From: Microbacterium phyllosphaerae
Lineage (GTDB): Bacteria; Actinomycetota; Actinomycetes; Actinomycetales; Microbacteriaceae
Reading direction: 5' to 3'
NCBI RefSeq assembly: GCF_017876435.1
Contig: NZ_JAGIOA010000001.1
Coordinates: forward strand, 2,914,001-2,978,000
Length of the DNA stretch: 64,000 nucleotides
The notes beneath the pieces were generated by a model. It was not told the origin of the DNA and did no database searches. It was given only the letters and a program-made list of their open reading frames with translations. Within the stretch, counting starts at the first letter, position 1. Every line of letters begins with the position of its first letter. A program made the translations under genes and the position numbers. This document shows, piece by piece, positions 25,025-34,851 of this stretch.

Positions 25025-26545
25025 TCAGCGCTGGCGCTTCTCGCGGACTCGCATGTTGATGACGATCGGGGTTCCGTCGAACTCGTACAGCTCGCGAAGG
25101 CGACGCTGGATGAATCGACGGTATCCCGGGTCGAGGAACCCGGTCGTGAACAGCACGAACGTCGGCGGACGCGTCGACGCCTGGGTGCCGAACAGGATGC
25201 GCGGCTGCTTGCCTCCACGCAGCGGGTGCGGGTGCTCGGCGACGAGCTCGGCGAGGAAGGCGTTGAACTTGCCCGTCGGGATGCGACGGTCCCAGTTCTC
25301 GAGAGCCGTCTCGAGCGCAGGCACCAGCTTGTCGAGGTGACGACCGGTCTTGGCCGAGATGTTCACACGAGGAGCCCAGGCGACGTGCGCGAGGTCCTGC
25401 TCGATCTCACGCTCGAGGTAGCGTCGGCGGTCGGCGTTCTCGAGGTCGTCGTCGTTCAGGCGGTCCCACTTGTTGAACGCGAGCACGAGCGAGCGACCGG
25501 ACTCGAGCACGAGATCGATGATGCGCACGTCCTGCTCGCTGATCGTCTCGGAGACGTCGAGGACGACGACGGCGACCTCAGCCTTCTCGAGAGCGGCCGA
25601 AGTGCGCAGCGATGCGTAGAAGTCGGCGCCCTGCGCCATGTGCACACGACGACGGATGCCGGCGGTGTCGACCAGACGCCACAGCTTGCCGCCGAGCTCG
25701 ACGATCTCGTCGACCGGGTCACGAGTCGTACCCGCGAGGTCGTTCACGACGACGCGCTCCTCGCCTGCTGCCTTGTTGAGCAGCGAGGACTTGCCGACGT
25801 TCGGGCGGCCGAGGATCGCGACGCGACGCGGGCCGCCGATCTCCGCCTTCGCGACCGCAGAAACATCCGGGAGCGTCTTCAGCAGAGCGTCGAGCAGGTC
25901 GGCGACTCCACGACCGTGGATGGCCGAGACCGGGTGCGGTTCGCCGAGTCCGAGGTTCCAGAGAGCCGCAGCCTCGGGCTCCTGGCGGGCGTCGTCGATC
26001 TTGTTCGCGACGAGGAAGACGGGCTTGCCGCTCTTGCGCAGCAGCTTCACGACGTGCTCATCGGTCGACGTGGCGCCGACCATCGCGTCGACGACGAACA
26101 GCACGACATCGGCGAGATCGATCGCGACCTCGGCCTGCGCGGCGACGGAGCGATCGATGCCGCGGGCATCGGGCTCCCAGCCGCCGGTGTCGACGAGCGA
26201 GAAACGACGGTCCGCCCACTCGGCCTTGTACGTCACGCGGTCGCGGGTCACACCGGGGGTGTCCTCGACGACGGCCTCACGGCGGCCGAGGATGCGGTTG
26301 ACCAGCGCGGACTTGCCGACGTTCGGTCGACCGACGATCGCCACGACCGGCAGTGCGGGGAAGAACTGGATCCCGTCCTCGCCCATCGTGATCCCGGCGA
26401 GGAGGGCTGCATCCTCATCGTCCAGGTCGTAGTCGGCGAGACCCGCGCGCAGCGTCTCGGCGCGCGCTTCGGCGAGCTGCTCGTCGAGCTGCTCCATCTT
26501 CTCGGCGAGCTGGTCGGGGCCGCCTTCGTATTCGTCGTCAGCCAT
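25025..26545 (-). CDS. der: GTPase Der (EngA), ribosome 50S assembly
   Basis: This 506-residue essential GTPase acts in late 50S subunit maturation. An acidic N-terminal extension of about 65 residues (typical of actinobacterial Der) precedes two tandem G domains. G1 motifs are [15 protein letters not shown] (near residue 75) and [16 protein letters not shown] (near residue 245), with DTGGW and DTAGIRRR switch regions and NKWD/NKID specificity motifs. A KH-like RNA-binding domain forms the C-terminus. The start overlaps the cmk end by 8 nt. It is the last gene of the block and is followed by a strong terminator. Confidence 0.97.
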   Translation of the reverse strand: MADDEYEGGPDQLAEKMEQLDEQLAEARAETLRAGLADYDLDDEDAALLAGITMGEDGIQFFPALPVVAIVGRPNVGKSALVNRILGRREAVVEDTPGVTRDRVTYKAEWADRRFSLVDTGGWEPDARGIDRSVAAQAEVAIDLADVVLFVVDAMVGATSTDEHVVKLLRKSGKPVFLVANKIDDARQEPEAAALWNLGLGEPHPVSAIHGRGVADLLDALLKTLPDVSAVAKAEIGGPRRVAILGRPNVGKSSLLNKAAGEERVVVNDLAGTTRDPVDEIVELGGKLWRLVDTAGIRRRVHMAQGADFYASLRTSAALEKAEVAVVVLDVSETISEQDVRIIDLVLESGRSLVLAFNKWDRLNDDDLENADRRRYLEREIEQDLAHVAWAPRVNISAKTGRHLDKLVPALETALENWDRRIPTGKFNAFLAELVAEHPHPLRGGKQPRILFGTQASTRPPTFVLFTTGFLDPGYRRFIQRRLRELYEFDGTPIVINMRVREKRQR

Positions 26546-27212
26546 GGTGTACTCCTCGGATTCGTTCGATCACCGTGAGGACGGCGTCGATGGTCTGTGT
26601 GAAATCGAGCTCCGTCGAATCGACGACCTCGACGCCCTCTGCGGCGTTCAGGAAGTCGACGACGGCGCTGTCGGATGCATCGCGCTTGTGCAGTGCTGCG
26701 GCGACGGCCTCGGCGTTCTCGCCGGCGAGCTCGCCGGCGCGACGGGCGGCGCGCACCTCGGGCGCGGCCGTGAGAAGGATGCGCACCGGCGCATCCGGTG
26801 CGACGACGGTCGTGATGTCACGCCCTTCGACGACCACGGCCGGGTACGGCGCGTCGGCGACGAGGGAGCGGAACAGTCGATTGACCTGCTCGCGCACCTC
26901 GGGCACACGCGCCACACCGCTCACGGCACCCGATACGGAGGGCTCACGGATCGCATCCGTGACGTCCACGTCGCCGACCTGCACGGTCCGGTCGTCGGGG
27001 TCGAGGCCGAGCCGCACCGGGAACTCCGCGACCGCGGAGAGGACGGCATCGGCATCCGCCGTGTCCGCTCCCCGGTCGAGAACATGCCAGGCGAGCGCGC
27101 GATACGCCGAACCGGTGTCGAGGTAGCCGAAGCCGAGCCGACGGGCGACGGCCTTGGACACACTGGACTTGCCGGAACCGGCGGGTCCGTCGATGGCGAT
27201 GAAGTCAGTCAT
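26538..27212 (-). CDS. cmk: Cytidylate kinase
   Basis: This 224-residue enzyme phosphorylates CMP and dCMP to the diphosphates in pyrimidine nucleotide synthesis. The N-terminal P-loop [20 protein letters not shown] is diagnostic. [27 protein letters not shown] and [12 protein letters not shown] follow in normal order. The ATG at 27212 gives the standard N-terminus; it overlaps the tyrA stop by 8 nt. The cmk-der neighbourhood downstream of scpAB-rluB is conserved across actinobacteria and firmicutes, which supports both calls. Confidence 0.96.
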   Translation of the reverse strand: MTDFIAIDGPAGSGKSSVSKAVARRLGFGYLDTGSAYRALAWHVLDRGADTADADAVLSAVAEFPVRLGLDPDDRTVQVGDVDVTDAIREPSVSGAVSGVARVPEVREQVNRLFRSLVADAPYPAVVVEGRDITTVVAPDAPVRILLTAAPEVRAARRAGELAGENAEAVAAALHKRDASDSAVVDFLNAAEGVEVVDSTELDFTQTIDAVLTVIERIRGVHHG

Positions 27213-28350
27213 TGGTCGTACCTGCAATCCGCCAGCCGCGTTCCTGGAGTCCGGTGATTGCCCCGTGCAATGCCGCGGGGTCGACGCTGATCTCGGCCAG
27301 ACCGAACTGCGCTCCCGGCGAGTGCTCGAGGCGGAGGTCCTCGACGTTCACGCCGAGCTCTCCCAGTTCGCCGAAGAGGCGACCGAGCTGCCCGGCGGTG
27401 TCGTCGATCATGACGACGAGGGTCTCGAATCTCTGGTTCTGCCCGTGCTTGCCCGGCAGGCGTTCGACGCCGTCGTTGCCCTGTCGGATGGTCTCCGCGA
27501 CCACGCGTCGGGCTCCGGGCGCCTCCGGCGCGCGCAGCGCATCCGAGACATCACGAAGGTCGGCCGCCAAGGCGTCGAGGATCTCGACCACCGGCTGGGC
27601 ATTCGCGCCGAGGATCTGCACCCACAGCTCGGGGGCGGATGCCGCGATGCGCGTCGTGTCGCGGACTCCCTGACCCGAGAGGCGCAGCGCGCCCTCGTCG
27701 GCCACGGCGAGCCGGCCGGCGAGGAGGCTCGCGACGACCTGGGGAACGTGCGAGGTCAGTGCGACCGATCGGTCGTGCTCCTCGGGGGTCATCTCGAGCG
27801 GCATCGCGCCGACGTCGAGAGCGAGCGCCTCGACGAGCGCGAGGTCGGCCGCGCGGGTCTCCTCATCACGGCAGACGACCCACGGGCGACCGATGAACAG
27901 GTCGGCGCGTGCGGAGATCGCCCCGCCGCGCTCACGCCCGGCCAGCGGATGCGAGCCGATATAGCGCGTGATGTCGACACCACGGTCGCGCAGGGTGCGG
28001 AACGGCTCGAGTTTCACGCTCGCGACGTCGGTGACGACCGCATCGGGGAAGCGGGTCAGTTCGGCCTCGATGACGTCGGCGGTGACGTCCGGCGGCACGG
28101 CGACCACGACGAGCGCGGGCGCATCATCGTCGGCTACGGCGCGACCCGCGCCGTAGTCGATCGCGAGGCGCAGCTGAGCGGGTGAGGTGTCGGCGAGCAC
28201 GACGTCGACGCCCTTGGCGCGGAGCGCGTGTCCGATGCTCGCACCGAGCAGACCGGCACCGACGACGCGCACGGTACCGGAGAGCCTGGCCGCGGTTCGC
28301 GGCGCGACGGAACTCCGGGCCCCCGTGGGCGCACTCGTCGTATCGGTCAC
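27205..28350 (-). CDS. tyrA: Prephenate dehydrogenase
   Basis: This 381-residue NAD(P)-dependent enzyme converts prephenate to 4-hydroxyphenylpyruvate in tyrosine synthesis. The dinucleotide fold begins at residue 26 ([18 protein letters not shown]). The active-site region has [12 protein letters not shown] and the all-helical domain [13 protein letters not shown]. The last 75 residues form an ACT-like regulatory domain ([19 protein letters not shown]), probably for tyrosine feedback. Its ATG overlaps the rluB stop (ATGA). Position between rluB and cmk is a common actinobacterial arrangement. Confidence 0.93.
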   Translation of the reverse strand: MTDTTSAPTGARSSVAPRTAARLSGTVRVVGAGLLGASIGHALRAKGVDVVLADTSPAQLRLAIDYGAGRAVADDDAPALVVVAVPPDVTADVIEAELTRFPDAVVTDVASVKLEPFRTLRDRGVDITRYIGSHPLAGRERGGAISARADLFIGRPWVVCRDEETRAADLALVEALALDVGAMPLEMTPEEHDRSVALTSHVPQVVASLLAGRLAVADEGALRLSGQGVRDTTRIAASAPELWVQILGANAQPVVEILDALAADLRDVSDALRAPEAPGARRVVAETIRQGNDGVERLPGKHGQNQRFETLVVMIDDTAGQLGRLFGELGELGVNVEDLRLEHSPGAQFGLAEISVDPAALHGAITGLQERGWRIAGTTND

Positions 28351-29135
28351 TCGTTCTCCTGCTGCTCGCCTGGCGCCGCGGCGACACCGGAATCACGGCG
28401 CGACAGAGTCAACAGCGCGCCCAATTCGATTTTAGTCAGTTCGCGCGTCTTCCCAACCGGGAGGGTTCCCAGGTGCAGCGGACCGAACTGCCGACGCACG
28501 AGCTCGGTGACCGGATGGCCGACTGCGGCCAGCATCCTGCGCACGATGCGGTTGCGGCCGGAGTGCAGCGTCAGCTCGACGAGGCTCGACCCGCGAGAGG
28601 TGTCGAGCAGGCGCGCCTTGTCGGCGGAGATCGGTCCGTCCTCGAGCTCGATCCCCTTGGTGAGCTTCGAGATCGTCTGCGCCGTCACCTCACCCTCGAC
28701 CTTGGCGATGTACACCTTGGTGACACCGAACGACGGGTGCGCGAGCACGTGGGCGAGGTCGCCGTCGTTCGTCAGTATGAGCAGGCCACTGGTCTCGGCA
28801 TCCAGTCGCCCGACGTTGTAGAGGCGCTCCTCGTAGTCGTCGGTGAAGCGCCGAAGGTCGGGGCGACCGTTCTCGTCGTTCAGGCTGCTGACCACACCCG
28901 TGGGCTTGTTGAGCATCACGTAGCGCTTCGAGACGTCGAGCTGCACGGCGGTGCCGTCGACGTCGATGAGGTCGGTCTCGGGGTCGACGCGGCGGCCGAG
29001 CTCGGTGACGGTCACGCCGTTGACGCGGATGCGCCCCTCGACGATGTACTGCTCGATCACGCGGCGCGACGCGACGCCCGCTGCGGACAGCACCTTCTGG
29101 AGGCGGATGCCCTCTGGTGTCTCGAAGCCGCTCAT
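28347..29135 (-). CDS. rluB: 23S rRNA pseudouridine synthase RluB-type
   Basis: This 262-residue RsuA/RluB-family pseudouridine synthase begins with an S4 domain (IRLQKVLSAAGVASRRVIEQ). The catalytic motif GRLDAETSGLLILTNDGDL contains the active aspartate. The family modifies 23S rRNA near the peptidyl transferase centre (or 16S for RsuA). Placement right after scpB is typical for rluB. The ATG at 29135 is chosen because residues upstream in frame are non-homologous and run into the gap after scpB. Confidence 0.93.
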   Translation of the reverse strand: MSGFETPEGIRLQKVLSAAGVASRRVIEQYIVEGRIRVNGVTVTELGRRVDPETDLIDVDGTAVQLDVSKRYVMLNKPTGVVSSLNDENGRPDLRRFTDDYEERLYNVGRLDAETSGLLILTNDGDLAHVLAHPSFGVTKVYIAKVEGEVTAQTISKLTKGIELEDGPISADKARLLDTSRGSSLVELTLHSGRNRIVRRMLAAVGHPVTELVRRQFGPLHLGTLPVGKTRELTKIELGALLTLSRRDSGVAAAPGEQQENE

Positions 29136-29190
29136 CGGATGGTCCTTTCGTCGAAGTTGAAACTGTGTGCGCCCTCGGGCCGAACCGACG

Positions 29191-29793
29191 TCATCGGATC
29201 GTGCCCTCGTCGAAGCCGTCTGCGCCGTCGTCGAGCAGAGGCGAGATCGGGGGCAGATCGTCGAGTGAGTTGATGCCCAGGTGCTGCAGGAGCGCGTCGG
29301 TGGTGCCGTAGTTGATCGCACCGGTCTCGGAGTCCGCGAAGAGCTCGGTGATGAGCCCCCGAGCGAGCAGCGTGCGCACGACCGAGTCGACGTTCACGGC
29401 GCGGATCGAGGCGACCTGACTGCGTGTGACCGGCTGCTTGTAGGCGATCACCGCGAGCGTCTCGAGCGCTGCCTGCGAGAGCCGCGCAGGCGCCTGTCCG
29501 CCGACGAACTCGGCGACGACGTCATCGTGGTCCTCGCGCACGTAGAGACGCCAGCCGCCACCCACCTCGCGGAGCTCGAAGCCGCGTCGAGGGCCCGCTC
29601 CCCTGCCGTCGTAGTCGTCCACGAGCGTCTCGATGGTCTGCCGCACGGCCGCGACGGGCGAGCCGACAGCCGCAGCGAGGGCCACGAGACCGATCGGCTC
29701 GTCGATGATCAGCAGGATCGCCTCGATCCGTTCGGAAAGAGGCGATTCGAGGGTGACCTCGTCGGTCGTGGTCTCTGTCACGTCATCGGTCAT
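29191..29793 (-). CDS. scpB: Segregation and condensation protein B
   Basis: This 200-residue winged-helix partner of the SMC condensin complex bridges the kleisin ScpA. Two winged-helix repeats are evident (LSERIEAILLIIDEPIGLVA and ALETLAVIAYKQPVTRSQVA, the latter a signature of ScpB). The acidic C-terminal tail is common. The start overlaps the scpA end by 11 nt, so the two are coupled. It acts in chromosome compaction and segregation with SMC, which is not in the window. Confidence 0.95.
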   Translation of the reverse strand: MTDDVTETTTDEVTLESPLSERIEAILLIIDEPIGLVALAAAVGSPVAAVRQTIETLVDDYDGRGAGPRRGFELREVGGGWRLYVREDHDDVVAEFVGGQAPARLSQAALETLAVIAYKQPVTRSQVASIRAVNVDSVVRTLLARGLITELFADSETGAINYGTTDALLQHLGINSLDDLPPISPLLDDGADGFDEGTIR

Positions 29794-30661
29794 AGTCGGC
29801 TCCCAGGGATGCCAGTGTCTCGTCCGACCAGTGGTCGGCGGCCCAGCGCAGCGTCAGCTCGCCGAGCGGTTCCAGTTGTTCGAAGGAGAGCGCCGCGTGG
29901 CGGTACAGCTCCAGCACAGAGATGAATCGCGCGACGACGATCCCCGGCTCCGTCACTCCCGCGACCAGCTCGCGGAAGCTCACCGACTCGGCGGCACGGA
30001 GCAGCGTCACGACGATCGCCGCCTGCTCGCGGATGCTGACGAGCGGCGCATGCAGGTGATCGAGACCCACGTGCGGGATCTCCTTCGGAGCGAACGCGAG
30101 GAGCGCCAGTGCCGCGAAGTCGTCGGCGCTGAGCGACCAGACGAGTTCGGGGGTCTTCTTGCGATGCTTCTCATCGAGACGGACCGCGCGCACGTGACGC
30201 CGGTCCTCACGCTGCAGGCACCGGGCGAACCACGCTGAGACCTCTTTGAACGCGCGGTACTGAAGGAGGCGCGCGAACAGCAGATCGCGGGCTTCCAGCA
30301 GCGCCACGGCCTCAGCATCCACCAACTCTCCCTGCGGCAGGAGGCCGGCCACCTTCATGTCGAGCAGGGTGGCGGCGACGACGAGGAACTCCGACGCCTG
30401 GTCGAGCTCCTTGTCGTCGTCGAGCTCCTTGAGGTACGCGATGAATTCGTTCGTGACCGCACTCAGCGACACCTCGGTGATGTCCATCTCGTGCTTCGAG
30501 ATCAGATTCAGCAGCAGGTCGAACGGTCCGTCGAAGTTCGACAGGGAGACCCGGAATCCCGGGTCGGCGATCGCCGAATCGGCGTCGGTCTCTTCGGGCT
30601 CAGCCGGCGTCGCGGCCTCAGCCGGTGATTCGGACGGCTCGATCTCAGGCGACGGCGCCAC
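29783..30661 (-). CDS. scpA: Segregation and condensation protein A (kleisin)
   Basis: This is the 292-residue kleisin subunit of SMC-ScpAB. After an acidic, Pro/Glu-rich leader of about 35 residues comes the N-terminal SMC-binding region FRVSLSNFDGPFDLLLNLI with the signature FDGPFDLLL. Helices such as EFLVVAATLLDMKVAGLLPQ follow, and a C-terminal winged helix completes the protein. The start is GTG at 30661 and overlaps the parA-like gene by 17 nt. The order parA-scpA-scpB-rluB is a conserved segregation neighbourhood. Confidence 0.95.
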   Translation of the reverse strand: MAPSPEIEPSESPAEAATPAEPEETDADSAIADPGFRVSLSNFDGPFDLLLNLISKHEMDITEVSLSAVTNEFIAYLKELDDDKELDQASEFLVVAATLLDMKVAGLLPQGELVDAEAVALLEARDLLFARLLQYRAFKEVSAWFARCLQREDRRHVRAVRLDEKHRKKTPELVWSLSADDFAALALLAFAPKEIPHVGLDHLHAPLVSIREQAAIVVTLLRAAESVSFRELVAGVTEPGIVVARFISVLELYRHAALSFEQLEPLGELTLRWAADHWSDETLASLGADYDR

Positions 30662-31535
30662 GGGCGACCAGCTCCCGCGCCAGCCGCAGGTAGGCCTGGG
30701 CGGCGGCGTGCTCCGGAGCGAACTCTGTGATGGGCACGCCGGAGACGGATGCGTCGGGGAACTTCACCGTGCGACCGATGACGGTCTCGAGCACATCGTC
30801 GCCGAATGCCTCGACCACACGCTCGAGCACCTCACGGGAGTGCAGCGTGCGCGGGTCGTACATCGTGGCGAGGAGTCCGTCCATCGTGATCGACGGGTTC
30901 AGTCGGTCGCGCACCTTGTCGATGGTCTCGATCAGCAGGGCCACACCGCGCAGGGCGAAGAACTCGCACTCCAGCGGGATGATCACGCCGTGCGCCGCGG
31001 TCAGGGCGTTCACGGTCAGCAGCCCCAGCGACGGCTGGCAGTCGATGAGGATGACGTCGTACTCCCCCGCGACCTGGCGGAGCACACGGGCGAGGATCGT
31101 CTCGCGGGCGACCTCGTTGACGAGGTGCACCTCGGCAGCAGACAGGTCGATGTTCGCGGGCATCACGTCGAGGCCCTCGACATTGGAGTGCACGATCGCG
31201 TCGTGTGCGTCGCGCTTGGTGTCGAGCAGCAGGTCGTAGATCGTCGGGACGTCATGCGTCTGGATTCCGAGACCTGCGGACAGCGCACCCTGGGGGTCGA
31301 AGTCGACGGCCAGCACCTTGCGGCCGTATTCGGCCAGCGCCGCCGCGAGGTTGATCGACGTCGTCGTCTTGCCGACGCCGCCCTTCTGGTTGCACAGGGC
31401 GATGATGCGAGCGGGGCCGTGCGAGGCGAGCGGTTCCGGGGTCGCGAAGCCGTGATAGGGACGCCCGGTGGGTCCCATGGGTGTGTCGTCGGTCTTCGAC
31501 GTCTTCGCCCTGGACTTCGCCGCGTTCTCAGCCAC
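30645..31535 (-). CDS. ParA-family chromosome partitioning ATPase
   Basis: This 296-residue Walker-type ATPase has the deviant Walker A NQKGGVGKTTTSINLAAAL at about residue 50. Walker A' and B motifs are VLAVDFDPQG and VILIDCQPSLGLL. This is the ParA/Soj-like gene found beside scpAB rather than the ori-proximal parAB pair, since no parB follows. It probably helps locate the nucleoid or condensin. The start GTG at 31535 has a GGAG ribosome site upstream, and a possible -10 (TAGAAT) lies about 35 nt further, so an internal promoter before parA is likely. Confidence 0.92.
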   Translation of the reverse strand: MAENAAKSRAKTSKTDDTPMGPTGRPYHGFATPEPLASHGPARIIALCNQKGGVGKTTTSINLAAALAEYGRKVLAVDFDPQGALSAGLGIQTHDVPTIYDLLLDTKRDAHDAIVHSNVEGLDVMPANIDLSAAEVHLVNEVARETILARVLRQVAGEYDVILIDCQPSLGLLTVNALTAAHGVIIPLECEFFALRGVALLIETIDKVRDRLNPSITMDGLLATMYDPRTLHSREVLERVVEAFGDDVLETVIGRTVKFPDASVSGVPITEFAPEHAAAQAYLRLARELVARGAVA

Positions 31536-31571
31536 CGATTCTCCTGCTCCTTCGTGCTTGGTCGATTCTAG

Positions 31572-31590
31572 CGATCGCCCGGGGCGATCG
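31572..31590. repeat. Short inverted repeat between xerD and parA
   Basis: CGATCGCCC (31572-31580) and GGGCGATCG (31582-31590) form a perfect 9-bp palindrome with one central base. It lies in the 125-bp gap between xerD and the parA-like gene, the largest gap between xerD and rluB. It could attenuate xerD read-through or be a protein site near the parA promoter. Neither is shown by sequence. Confidence 0.5.
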
Positions 31591-31660
31591 ACGTCTCGCC
31601 CCCGGCGATCCCGGGTTTTCGCCGTGCTGCCCGCGCGTGGCGGGCGTCACCGAGGGCGCT

Positions 31661-32563
31661 TCACCGGGCGCGCGGATGGGAGGTCGCGTAGATGTCGCGC
31701 AGGGTGTCGACCGACACGTGCGTGTAGATCTGGGTCGTCGCCACCGACGCGTGTCCGAGCAGCTCCTGCACGACGCGAACGTCGGCTCCGCCCTGAAGCA
31801 GGTGCGTCGCGAACGAGTGGCGCAGCGTGTGCGGCGACACCTCGGCGGTGATCTGCGCATGCTCGGCAGCCGCGCGGATCACGAGCCAGGCGCTCTGTCT
31901 CGACAGCGGCGCACCCCTCGCGCCGAGGAACAGCCGAGCGGATGCCCGACCCTTCGCCGCGAGCCCCGGTCGCACCCGGGTGAGATACGCATCCACTGCT
32001 GTGCGGGCGAACGATCCGATCGGGACGATGCGCTCCTTCGAGCCCTTGCCCCGAAGCCTCAGCACATCGCCATGGGCGAGGTCGTCGACGTCGAGCCCCA
32101 CGGCTTCCGACACTCGCGCGCCCGTCGCGTAGAGCAGCTCGAGCAGTGCACGGTCGCGGATGCCGATGGGGTCGTCGGCCGAGGGCGCGGCCAGCAGCCG
32201 CTCCACCTGGTCGATGGTCAGCGCCTTCGGCAGCCGCCGGGGCGCTTTGGGCGGTCGCAGACGGCCGCTGGGATCGTCGTCCTCGATGCCTTCGCGCGCG
32301 AGGAATCGGTGCCAGCCCCGCACAGACGACTGCAAGCGGGCCAGGCTCGTGGCAGCCGGCTTCGGGTCGGCAGAGGAACGATCCGCGATGAAGCGCCCCA
32401 CCACCGCCGATGTGATCTCGGCGGTGTCGACGATCCCCTCGTCCGCCAACCACTCCAGGTAGCCGCCGAGGTCGCGGCGGTAGGCCGAGATCGTGTGCTC
32501 GCTGAGACCGCGCTCGATCGTGACGTGGCGCAGATACGTGTCCAACGCACGATCGAGCTGCAT
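31661..32563 (-). CDS. xerD: Tyrosine site-specific recombinase XerD
   Basis: This 300-residue tyrosine recombinase resolves chromosome dimers at dif with XerC and FtsK. An N-terminal SAM-like core-binding domain (residues 1-90, [20 protein letters not shown]) precedes the catalytic domain. All catalytic residues are present: Arg in [12 protein letters not shown], His/Arg in [12 protein letters not shown], His in [11 protein letters not shown] and Tyr in IYTHVS. The ATG at 32563 is set by homology length; the in-frame upstream extension overlaps the NUDIX gene. Location next to parA/scpAB supports XerD rather than a phage integrase. Confidence 0.95.
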   Translation of the reverse strand: MQLDRALDTYLRHVTIERGLSEHTISAYRRDLGGYLEWLADEGIVDTAEITSAVVGRFIADRSSADPKPAATSLARLQSSVRGWHRFLAREGIEDDDPSGRLRPPKAPRRLPKALTIDQVERLLAAPSADDPIGIRDRALLELLYATGARVSEAVGLDVDDLAHGDVLRLRGKGSKERIVPIGSFARTAVDAYLTRVRPGLAAKGRASARLFLGARGAPLSRQSAWLVIRAAAEHAQITAEVSPHTLRHSFATHLLQGGADVRVVQELLGHASVATTQIYTHVSVDTLRDIYATSHPRAR

Positions 32564-32565
32564 GC

Positions 32566-33144
32566 TCAGCCTCGGTCGCGCAGCCTCTGCGCGGCCGCGA
32601 GCACGCCGATGCTCAGGATGCCGTTGCGCATCCGTCCGTCGAGGACAGCGCGGACCGCCGCGTCGAGCGGAACCCACTCGACGCGGATGTCGGCCTCTTC
32701 GTCTTCGCGCGCGTGCGCAGCGGGCGCGGTCGAGATGCCGGTCGCGAGAAACACATGGATCGCCTCGTCGTTGCCGCCGGGCGTCGTCCACGACGACACC
32801 AACGGCTCCCAGTGCGCGGCGACCAGGTCGGCCTCCTCGGCGAGCTCGCGACGGGCAGCCTCGACGGGCTCCTCCCCCGCGACGTCGAGCAGACCGGCCG
32901 GAAGCTCCCAGTCGCGGTGACGGATCGGGTGCCGGTACTGCTGGATCAGCAGCACCCGCCCGTCAGCGTCGAGCGCGAGGATCGCGACGGCGCCGGTGTG
33001 CGCGACGTACTGACGACGGATCTCTCCGTCGCCATAGCGCACGCGGTCGTCACGGACGTCCCACACAGCCCCTGCGAACGCGATCTCGCTGCTGAGCACC
33101 TCGGGTTCGAAGGGCTCGTCGCGAAGGTCGTCGAACTCAGGCAT
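32566..33144 (-). CDS. NUDIX hydrolase, ADP-ribose pyrophosphatase-like
   Basis: This 192-residue enzyme has a NUDIX box beginning [21 protein letters not shown] near residue 84; the usual final glycine after REL-x-EE is replaced by Asp (EEADL). A strand-rich lead-in ([20 protein letters not shown]) and QQYRHPI just before the box are typical of the ADP-ribose pyrophosphatase (NudF) group, which clears ADP-ribose and related sugars. The gene lies between pyrG and xerD, a conserved actinobacterial position. It overlaps the pyrG end by 8 nt. Confidence 0.9.
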   Translation of the reverse strand: MPEFDDLRDEPFEPEVLSSEIAFAGAVWDVRDDRVRYGDGEIRRQYVAHTGAVAILALDADGRVLLIQQYRHPIRHRDWELPAGLLDVAGEEPVEAARRELAEEADLVAAHWEPLVSSWTTPGGNDEAIHVFLATGISTAPAAHAREDEEADIRVEWVPLDAAVRAVLDGRMRNGILSIGVLAAAQRLRDRG

Positions 33145-34834
33145 CGGCTTCGACGTCGAACAGCTCGCTCGACCGGTGACGCTCGATCGCGGCGCCCACC
33201 AGACCGCGGAACAGCGGGTGCGGATCGGTCGGACGCGAGCGGAGCTCGGGGTGGGCCTGCGTGGCGATGTAGTACGGGTGCACGTCGCGCGGCAGCTCGA
33301 CGTACTCGACCAGGTCGAGTTCGGGGTTCAGCCCTGAGAAGACGAGCCCGGCCTCGGAGAGACGCGTGCGGTACGCGTTGTTGACCTCGTAACGGTGGCG
33401 GTGGCGCTCCGAGGCCTCCGGGGCGCCGTACAGCTCGCGCGCCAGCGATCCTTCGGCGAGTGCGGCCTGGTAGAGGCCGAGGCGCATGGTTCCGCCCAGG
33501 TCGCCGCCGTCGAGGATCTCGACCTGCTCGGCCATCGTCGCGATGACGGGCTCGGTGGTCTCGGGGTCGAACTCGCTCGAGGATGCTCCGGCGATGCCGG
33601 CGACGTCACGGGCGTACTCGATGACCATGCACTGCAGGCCGAGGCAGAGTCCGAGGGTCGGGATGCCCTGCTCGCGCGCGAACTTCAGCGCACCCAGCTT
33701 GCCCTCGATGCCGCGGATGCCGAATCCACCGGGCACGCAGATGCCGTCGAGCGCGGCGAGCTGCTCCTGCGCACCCTCGGGGGTCTCGCAGCGGTCCGAG
33801 GGGATCCAGCGGATGTTGACCTTGGTCTCCTGGGCGAAGCCGCCGGCCTTGAGCGCCTCGGTCACCGACAGGTAGGCGTCGGGGAGGTCGATGTACTTCC
33901 CGACCAGGCCGATCGTCACCTCGTGCTTGGGGTTGTGCACGGCGTGCAGCACCTTGCTCCACCGCGACCAGTCCACCTCGTCTGCGGCCTTCTGGTCGAG
34001 ACCGAGGCGGCGGACGATGTACGAGTCGAGTCCCTGGTCGTTGAGCGTCGACGGGATGTCGTAGATGCTCGGCAGGTCGACCGTGTTGATGACGCCCTCG
34101 GCATCGACGTCGCACATGAGCGCGATCTTGTTGCGGTTGCTCTCGCTGACCGGACGGTCGCTGCGCAGCACGAGCGCATCGGGCTGGATGCCGACCTGGC
34201 GCAGCGCTGCGACCGAGTGCTGGGTCGGCTTGGTCTTCTGCTCACCGGATGCACCCATGAACGGCACGAGCGACACGTGCACGAAGAACACGCTGTCGCG
34301 GCCGAGCTCGTGGCGGAGCTGACGGGCAGCCTCCAGGAACGGCTGCGACTCGATGTCACCGACCGTGCCGCCGACCTCGGTGATGATGACATCGGGGCGG
34401 GGGTCCTCGGTCGCCTGCAGGCGCATACGCCGCTTGATCTCGTCGGTGATGTGCGGGATGACCTGCACGGTGTCGCCGAGATACTCGCCGCGGCGCTCGC
34501 GGGCGATGACCTGCGAGTAGATCTGGCCGGTCGTGACGTTGGCGGCCTGCGACAGGTTGATGTCGAGGAAGCGCTCGTAGTGTCCGATGTCGAGGTCGGT
34601 CTCGGCGCCGTCGTCCGTGACGAAGACCTCACCGTGCTGGAACGGGTTCATCGTGCCCGGATCGACGTTCAGGTACGGATCGAGCTTCTGCATCACGACG
34701 CGGAGTCCGCGTGCTGTGAGGAGGTTGCCGAGGCTTGCGGCAGTGAGCCCCTTACCCAAAGACGAAACGACACCACCCGTCACAAAGATGTGCTTGGTCG
34801 TGTCGTTCTTGGGCCCCGCAGAAGAAGAGTTCAT
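33137..34834 (-). CDS. pyrG: CTP synthase
   Basis: This 565-residue enzyme makes CTP from UTP, ATP and glutamine. The N-terminal synthetase domain begins [20 protein letters not shown], carrying the P-loop, with [19 protein letters not shown] downstream. The C-terminal class I glutamine amidotransferase (from about residue 300) has the catalytic cysteine in [10 protein letters not shown] and the His/Glu pair near [16 protein letters not shown] one codon upstream (34837) is an alternative start. It starts 17 nt after the recN stop in the same direction. Confidence 0.97.
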   Translation of the reverse strand: MNSSSAGPKNDTTKHIFVTGGVVSSLGKGLTAASLGNLLTARGLRVVMQKLDPYLNVDPGTMNPFQHGEVFVTDDGAETDLDIGHYERFLDINLSQAANVTTGQIYSQVIARERRGEYLGDTVQVIPHITDEIKRRMRLQATEDPRPDVIITEVGGTVGDIESQPFLEAARQLRHELGRDSVFFVHVSLVPFMGASGEQKTKPTQHSVAALRQVGIQPDALVLRSDRPVSESNRNKIALMCDVDAEGVINTVDLPSIYDIPSTLNDQGLDSYIVRRLGLDQKAADEVDWSRWSKVLHAVHNPKHEVTIGLVGKYIDLPDAYLSVTEALKAGGFAQETKVNIRWIPSDRCETPEGAQEQLAALDGICVPGGFGIRGIEGKLGALKFAREQGIPTLGLCLGLQCMVIEYARDVAGIAGASSSEFDPETTEPVIATMAEQVEILDGGDLGGTMRLGLYQAALAEGSLARELYGAPEASERHRHRYEVNNAYRTRLSEAGLVFSGLNPELDLVEYVELPRDVHPYYIATQAHPELRSRPTDPHPLFRGLVGAAIERHRSSELFDVEADA

Positions 34835-34851
34835 CACGGGCTTCGATCCTA

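Noticed and set aside
31661..32563. XerD as a mobile-element integrase
   Set aside because: It is of Xer size and motif type, embedded in a conserved chromosomal block, with no attachment sites or cargo.
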